A stretch of DNA of 16,911 nt from Lachnospiraceae bacterium (lineage in GTDB: Bacteria > Bacillota_A > Clostridia > Lachnospirales > Lachnospiraceae). The position numbers and the translations under genes are program-made. The first letter of the stretch is position 1; each line of letters begins with the position of its first letter. Below are positions 13,892-16,911 of this stretch, in pieces. The stretch covers positions 1 through 16,911 of the forward strand of contig JAILCT010000148.1 of the NCBI GenBank assembly GCA_024690425.1, in the 5' to 3' direction. The notes under the pieces were generated by a model that did no database searches, was not told the DNA's origin, and saw only the letters and a list, made by a program, of their open reading frames with translations.

Positions 13892-13939
13892 TCAAAGCCT
13901 CGAATATGCCGCTCTTGCGGCAGAATAATCTCTTTCCAT
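13892..13939 (-). other. possible 15-residue ORF with a strong ribosome site
   Basis: ATG 13939 to TGA 13892 encodes MERDYSAARAAYSRL. AGAAGGAG ends five bases upstream, a better ribosome site than most genes here have. It begins 34 bases after the racemase-remnant stop on the same strand. The perfect hairpin TGCCGC-TCTT-GCGGCA (13907-13922) lies inside it. It may be a tiny gene or the surviving start of a lost gene. Confidence 0.3.
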
Positions 13940-13973
13940 TTTTTCTCCTTCTACCTGACAAATTTAAATCGGT

Positions 13974-14351
13974 TCACGACAGGGCTTCCTTTGCTGCTTC
14001 TTTGGCATGAATTACAGTTGTATCGTAAGTCGGAAGTACGCTGTCTTCTTCGCTTATAAGCATTCCTATCTCAGTGCATCCAAGGATAACACCCTCGGCT
14101 CCCCTGTCCTTCATGTATGAAATGATCCTCTTGTACTCATCCCGTGATGTATCCAGAACATTTCCGAGACACAGCTCATTGAATATTACATCATTTACAA
14201 CTTCGATATCATCTTCATCCGGAATAATAACTTCAAGCCCCAAGTTCCTAAGTCTGTCCTTTATGAAATCCTGGGTCATCGTGAACTTAGTCCCAAGCAG
14301 TCCCACCTTCTTTATATTATCCCGCTTAAGTGCTGCGATCATGGGGAGCAT
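13974..14351 (-). pseudogene. aspartate/glutamate racemase, C-terminal half only
   Basis: The 125 residues match the second half of the Asp/Glu/hydantoin racemase family: KKVGLLGTKFTMTQDFIKDRL, then IIPDEDDIEVVNDVIFNELCLG, then the second catalytic cysteine C92 in GAEGVILGCTEIGML, and TTVIHAKEAAKEAL at the end. Intact members are about 230 residues and use a pair of cysteines, one in each half. The first half, with the N-terminal glycine-rich motif and first cysteine, is absent. The frame upstream is closed by a TGA directly before ATG 14351, and the ORF overlaps the end of the DUF89 gene by 13 bases. A deletion that removed the 5' half and joined the rest to the DUF89 gene is the simplest reading. 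The remaining codons are undamaged, so the loss may be recent or the fragment may still be made. It cannot be a working two-cysteine racemase alone. Confidence 0.75.
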
Positions 14352-15190
14352 GGCTCTTCAACAAATATTCCGGTCAATCTCGGAACATGAAATCTGTTTG
14401 TGAAAAGATCGCACTTACATAGAAAAGCATAAAAAACATGCCGTCCCCGGCCGGACATTGATTCATAATTGCCCTGCCCCTTTGCAAGGATCACATCCGC
14501 CTCATCAAGCGCCTTTTTAGCTTCTGCGGGCATCATATCATAGATAGTACCGGCAATTGCATCGCCGTTTGAAACAACCTCCGCGATCCGGTCGATCCCA
14601 ACATAATGCGCGTCCTCCACAGTAGCATCATTAAGGACTTCCTTGCCGCGCACCAATACCCTGACCGTAAGATCAGGGTATCTCTTCTTAAGCTGTTCTA
14701 TCATCAGCTTATCAAGTACTATCTCTCCACAGTTATCACATACAAAAAGAAATGATCTTCCCTCCTCACATTCCCTTATGAAAGCCTCATAGACCCGGAT
14801 ATCATCTTCACGCATTTCGCTATTGTTAAACAGTTTCATGAACTCATGCTCATCTACATGATCCATTGCACCAAAATCTATATAATTTCCGATCCGCGAC
14901 ATAATAAGTGCCTTGGCAAGCGGGTCCGGAGATTTTTCGATTTCCCTGCGCAGGTCATTCTCCATCCCCAGGACCAGATCATTGTATTTTTTCTTGATGT
15001 CCTTATAATCAGCTCCCTTGCCAAAGTATTTCTCATGAACTTTATTAAACAGATATACCATGTAAGGACTTGTATCATCCTCGCTTCTGTTATCAAGCAA
15101 TTCCTTTATCCTGGCAAGATACTCCGCATTATCTGTCTTATTAAGTTGTCTGTCATACAAACATTTTGCGCAGCTCTCTGATATACGCAT
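14339..15190 (-). CDS. DUF89 / ARMT1-like metal-dependent phosphatase
   Basis: A 283-residue cytoplasmic protein of the DUF89 family, whose members are metal-dependent damage-control phosphatases acting on sugar phosphates and phosphorylated metabolites. It opens with the CxxC pair of the prokaryotic subfamily (ESCAKCLYDR, C7 and C10). SRIGNYIDFGAMD (98-110) follows, then the core metal-site motif VCDNCGEIVLDKLMI with D152, N153 and E156, then VRGKEVLNDATVEDA (180-194), and AKGQGNYESM (236-245), which is the usual phosphate and metal loop. The C-terminal LCKC is also typical. ATG 15190 follows GAAGGAG at about ten bases. It lies 42 bases behind the ABC-F gene and ends overlapping the racemase remnant by 13 bases. 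Family is clear. The true substrate is unknown, and I see no reason for its link to antibiotic protection other than co-transcription. Confidence 0.85.
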   Translation of the reverse strand: MRISESCAKCLYDRQLNKTDNAEYLARIKELLDNRSEDDTSPYMVYLFNKVHEKYFGKGADYKDIKKKYNDLVLGMENDLRREIEKSPDPLAKALIMSRIGNYIDFGAMDHVDEHEFMKLFNNSEMREDDIRVYEAFIRECEEGRSFLFVCDNCGEIVLDKLMIEQLKKRYPDLTVRVLVRGKEVLNDATVEDAHYVGIDRIAEVVSNGDAIAGTIYDMMPAEAKKALDEADVILAKGQGNYESMSGRGRHVFYAFLCKCDLFTNRFHVPRLTGIFVEEPCSP

Positions 15191-15232
15191 AAATCATTTC
15201 TCCTTCTTTTCCCGGTAATCCTTTGATCCTTA

Positions 15233-16768
15233 TTATGGAATCTCTATAACTTCAGTAGATGTTTTTTCACGGAACCTGACATCGTGCTCCACAAGCAGCA
15301 TGGTCGGAGAATACTCCGATATCAGCTTCTCTATCTGCATTCTTGAAAAAACATCTATATAATTCAGCGGCTCATCCCATATATACAGATGTGCGGGTGT
15401 TATAAGGCTTGCCGCTATCAACACCTTTTTCTTCTGTCCTTCAGAATAATCTTCCATATTCCTTGCGAATTGCTCTCTTGCAAAATCAAGCCGCCTGAGC
15501 ACAGCAAGAAACAGGCTTTCATCCAGGCCCCTGTCTTCACTGAATTTGTGAAGTGAACCCGACAAAAAAGATGTATCCTGACTTACATATGATATTATAA
15601 TCCCAGAACCGACATCAAGCATACCGGATATATTCAGTTTTATATCCTGATCTTTATTACTGTCATTTACTTTTTGTAATACAGCCTTTATTATACTTGA
15701 TTTTCCGCATCCGTTATCCCCTGTCAATACTATGCGGTCTTTGTTTTTTACCTGAAATCTCAGCCCGGTAAAAAGCGGCTCATCCGCTCCCTCATACATA
15801 AGAGACAGATCGTATGCGTTTATCAAAACATCCTTATGATACTTAAGCGGCTGTATTTTAAGATCCGTAACCTTCTCAATATCCTGCAGCAGTCCTTCTT
15901 TTTCCTCGATTTCCCTGTCGATGCGCATTTCATATGACTTTACCCTTGCCTGCATTTTCTTGGTCTTGGCACCTATATATGCTCTTGTTGCGATGTTCCG
16001 CTCCGGTTCTTTTAACGGATCGAAGCCTATCTTGGTGCTTTCATTTTTATCTGCCCATCTGGCGCTCCTGTCCGCCGCCTCCTTCAGCTTACCGATCTCC
16101 TTAAGATGCTTCTCATTCTCTGCCTGCTTAAACGCGTCCTGTTTTTCCTTGTTTGCCCACCATGATGAGAAATTACCGGCCTGTACCTCTATTGTCTGCC
16201 TGTTTAATACAAGCACATGATCACACACATGATCAAGCAGGTCTCTGTCATGGGACACAAGAATAAATCCCTTCTTGGAAGCAAGGAATTCTTTCACGAT
16301 CCCACGCGCCTTTACATCAAGATGGTTGGTCGGTTCATCGATCAGCAGGAATTCATTTTCATCTGCAAAAAGAACCGCCAGCATAACTCTTGTCCGCTCT
16401 CCGAAGCTTAATGTGTCAAACGGTCTGTAAAGACATTCCGGATCCATCTTAAGTTCATTCATTTGGATCATAACCTGCCACATCTCTGTCATCGGCTTCC
16501 AGCCGCCTATCAGTTCTTCGGCGGTTTTTTCCATATCGTTTTCCGAAACATGATATGGAAAATAATCAAACCGCATGGATGTTGATATACTTCCTTTATA
16601 CTCATATCTTCCCATCAAAAGATTAAGCAAAGTAGTCTTACCCTTGCCGTTTCTTCCGATAAGTCCGAGCTTCCAGTCCGTATCGATCACAAATGAAGCA
16701 TTTTCAAAAACTTCATCGGGACTTCCCTCATATGAAAATGTAAGATCACTTACCTGTATCTGTGCCAT
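15233..16768 (-). CDS. Lsa-type ABC-F ribosomal protection ATPase
   Basis: A soluble 511-residue twin-ATPase that binds the ribosomal E site and displaces 50S-targeting antibiotics; Lsa-type members act on lincosamides, pleuromutilins and streptogramin A. Domain 1 has Walker A GRNGKGKTT (38-46), signature SFGER (121-125) and Walker B FLLIDEPTNHLD (E145). Domain 2 has Walker A GDNGCGKSS (350-358), signature YSEGQ (441-445) and Walker B YIWDEPLNYIDVFSR (E466). The charged linker of about 190-300 is the antibiotic-protection region in this family. The DTDWKLGLIGRNGKGKTTLL and LYIWDEPLNYIDVF stretches match what I remember of Lsa(A), and there are no membrane segments, so it is not a drug exporter. 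ATG 16768 has AAGGAGG five bases upstream; the frame is open to 16825, but that extension spans the leader terminator. It heads an operon with the DUF89 gene. Class is firm; the drug spectrum is inferred. Confidence 0.88.
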   Translation of the reverse strand: MAQIQVSDLTFSYEGSPDEVFENASFVIDTDWKLGLIGRNGKGKTTLLNLLMGRYEYKGSISTSMRFDYFPYHVSENDMEKTAEELIGGWKPMTEMWQVMIQMNELKMDPECLYRPFDTLSFGERTRVMLAVLFADENEFLLIDEPTNHLDVKARGIVKEFLASKKGFILVSHDRDLLDHVCDHVLVLNRQTIEVQAGNFSSWWANKEKQDAFKQAENEKHLKEIGKLKEAADRSARWADKNESTKIGFDPLKEPERNIATRAYIGAKTKKMQARVKSYEMRIDREIEEKEGLLQDIEKVTDLKIQPLKYHKDVLINAYDLSLMYEGADEPLFTGLRFQVKNKDRIVLTGDNGCGKSSIIKAVLQKVNDSNKDQDIKLNISGMLDVGSGIIISYVSQDTSFLSGSLHKFSEDRGLDESLFLAVLRRLDFAREQFARNMEDYSEGQKKKVLIAASLITPAHLYIWDEPLNYIDVFSRMQIEKLISEYSPTMLLVEHDVRFREKTSTEVIEIP

Positions 16769-16773
16769 ATATA

Positions 16774-16780
16774 CCTCCTT
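16774..16780 (-). promoter_or_regulatory. ribosome binding site fixing the ABC-F start
   Basis: The minus strand reads AAGGAGG, a near-complete complement to the 16S tail, five bases before ATG 16768. It rules out the in-frame ATG at 16825, which lies in the leader terminator. It begins about 15 bases after the terminator U-tract. Confidence 0.85.
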
Positions 16781-16794
16781 TATATCGGAACATG

Positions 16795-16822
16795 AAAAAA
16801 TCTGCTCCATACCGGAGCAGAT
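16795..16822 (-). terminator. intrinsic terminator in the ABC-F leader, probable attenuator
   Basis: On the minus strand ATCTGCTCC (16814-16822), loop GGTAT and GGAGCAGAT (16800-16808) make a perfect nine-pair stem followed directly by TTTTT. It is a textbook Rho-independent terminator 26 bases before the ABC-F start codon. Antibiotic-resistance ABC-F genes are often controlled by such leader terminators that stalled ribosomes or drug exposure relieve. Alternatively it ends an upstream gene outside the window. Bases 16823-16911 hold no clear gene or promoter that I can support, only a weak ATG ATG TGC... seven-codon frame ending at TAA without a ribosome site. Confidence 0.75.
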
Positions 16823-16911
16823 CATACGTACAATTCAAAACCTTAATATGCCAAAATGCACATCATATAACGATGGTCTCAAAATGAATACGATAATCCA
16901 ATCCGGCATAC

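Noticed and set aside
13907..13922. Perfect hairpin TGCCGC-TCTT-GCGGCA as a terminator
   Set aside because: Only six pairs and no T tract on either side; it lies inside a possible short coding frame.
13739..13973. Small RNA or riboswitch in the AT-rich gap
   Set aside because: Apart from promoter-like hexamers, one short hairpin and two tiny frames, I see no conserved aptamer-like arrangement or terminator.
15233..16768. ABC-F protein as the exporter of the double-glycine peptides
   Set aside because: It has two ATPase domains and the ABC-F linker but no membrane segments and no C39 peptidase domain, so it cannot be that transporter.

Overview
The window looks like chromosome of an anaerobic Clostridia-type bacterium, most likely a Lachnospiraceae member of the Butyrivibrio or gut-commensal kind. 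This is inferred from gene style: meso-diaminopimelate dehydrogenase, a signal-peptide-less GH9 cellodextrinase, soluble PAS-type signalling proteins, double-glycine-leader peptides, and mid-range base composition with strong GGAGG ribosome sites. I saw no rRNA, tRNA, CRISPR array, insertion sequence or phage gene.

Layout. (1) 1-1953, plus strand: the 3' end of ddh (lysine/peptidoglycan precursor synthesis), then a soluble hybrid histidine kinase. (2) 1948-8933, minus strand: a complete livKHMGF branched-chain amino acid ABC importer, read from 8933 down to 4065, followed 35 bases later by an EAL phosphodiesterase with a degenerate GGDEF domain. Its stop codon abuts that of the convergent kinase gene. 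(3) 9017-10654, minus strand: a probably cytoplasmic GH9 cellodextrinase with a recognisable promoter and a long hairpin in its leader. (4) 10810-13860: the accessory and most interesting part. A 69-residue peptide with a double-glycine leader and a zinc-ribbon-like body reads rightward. It converges on a leftward four-gene unit: a 55-residue Nif11-like double-glycine peptide, an overlapping CPACG-containing ORF, a lipoprotein, and a membrane-anchored HExxH metallopeptidase. The two transcription units meet in a REP-like palindrome that supplies the stop codon of both. (5) 13892-16822, minus strand: an Lsa-type ABC-F ribosome-protection ATPase preceded by a classic terminator in its leader, a DUF89/ARMT1-like metal-dependent phosphatase, and the C-terminal half of an aspartate/glutamate racemase that has lost its N-terminal half.

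How the parts fit. The importer and cellodextrinase fit a fermentative polymer-degrading life style. The kinase and phosphodiesterase are signalling genes, the latter probably sharing transcripts with the importer. The 10.8-13.9 kb block is the best candidate for an undescribed system: two double-glycine-leader peptides, a surface lipoprotein and a surface zinc protease, without an adjacent C39 exporter in the window. The ABC-F operon looks like an inducible antibiotic-tolerance module in which the downstream racemase gene has decayed. All function calls are from sequence reading and family knowledge; no database search was run.
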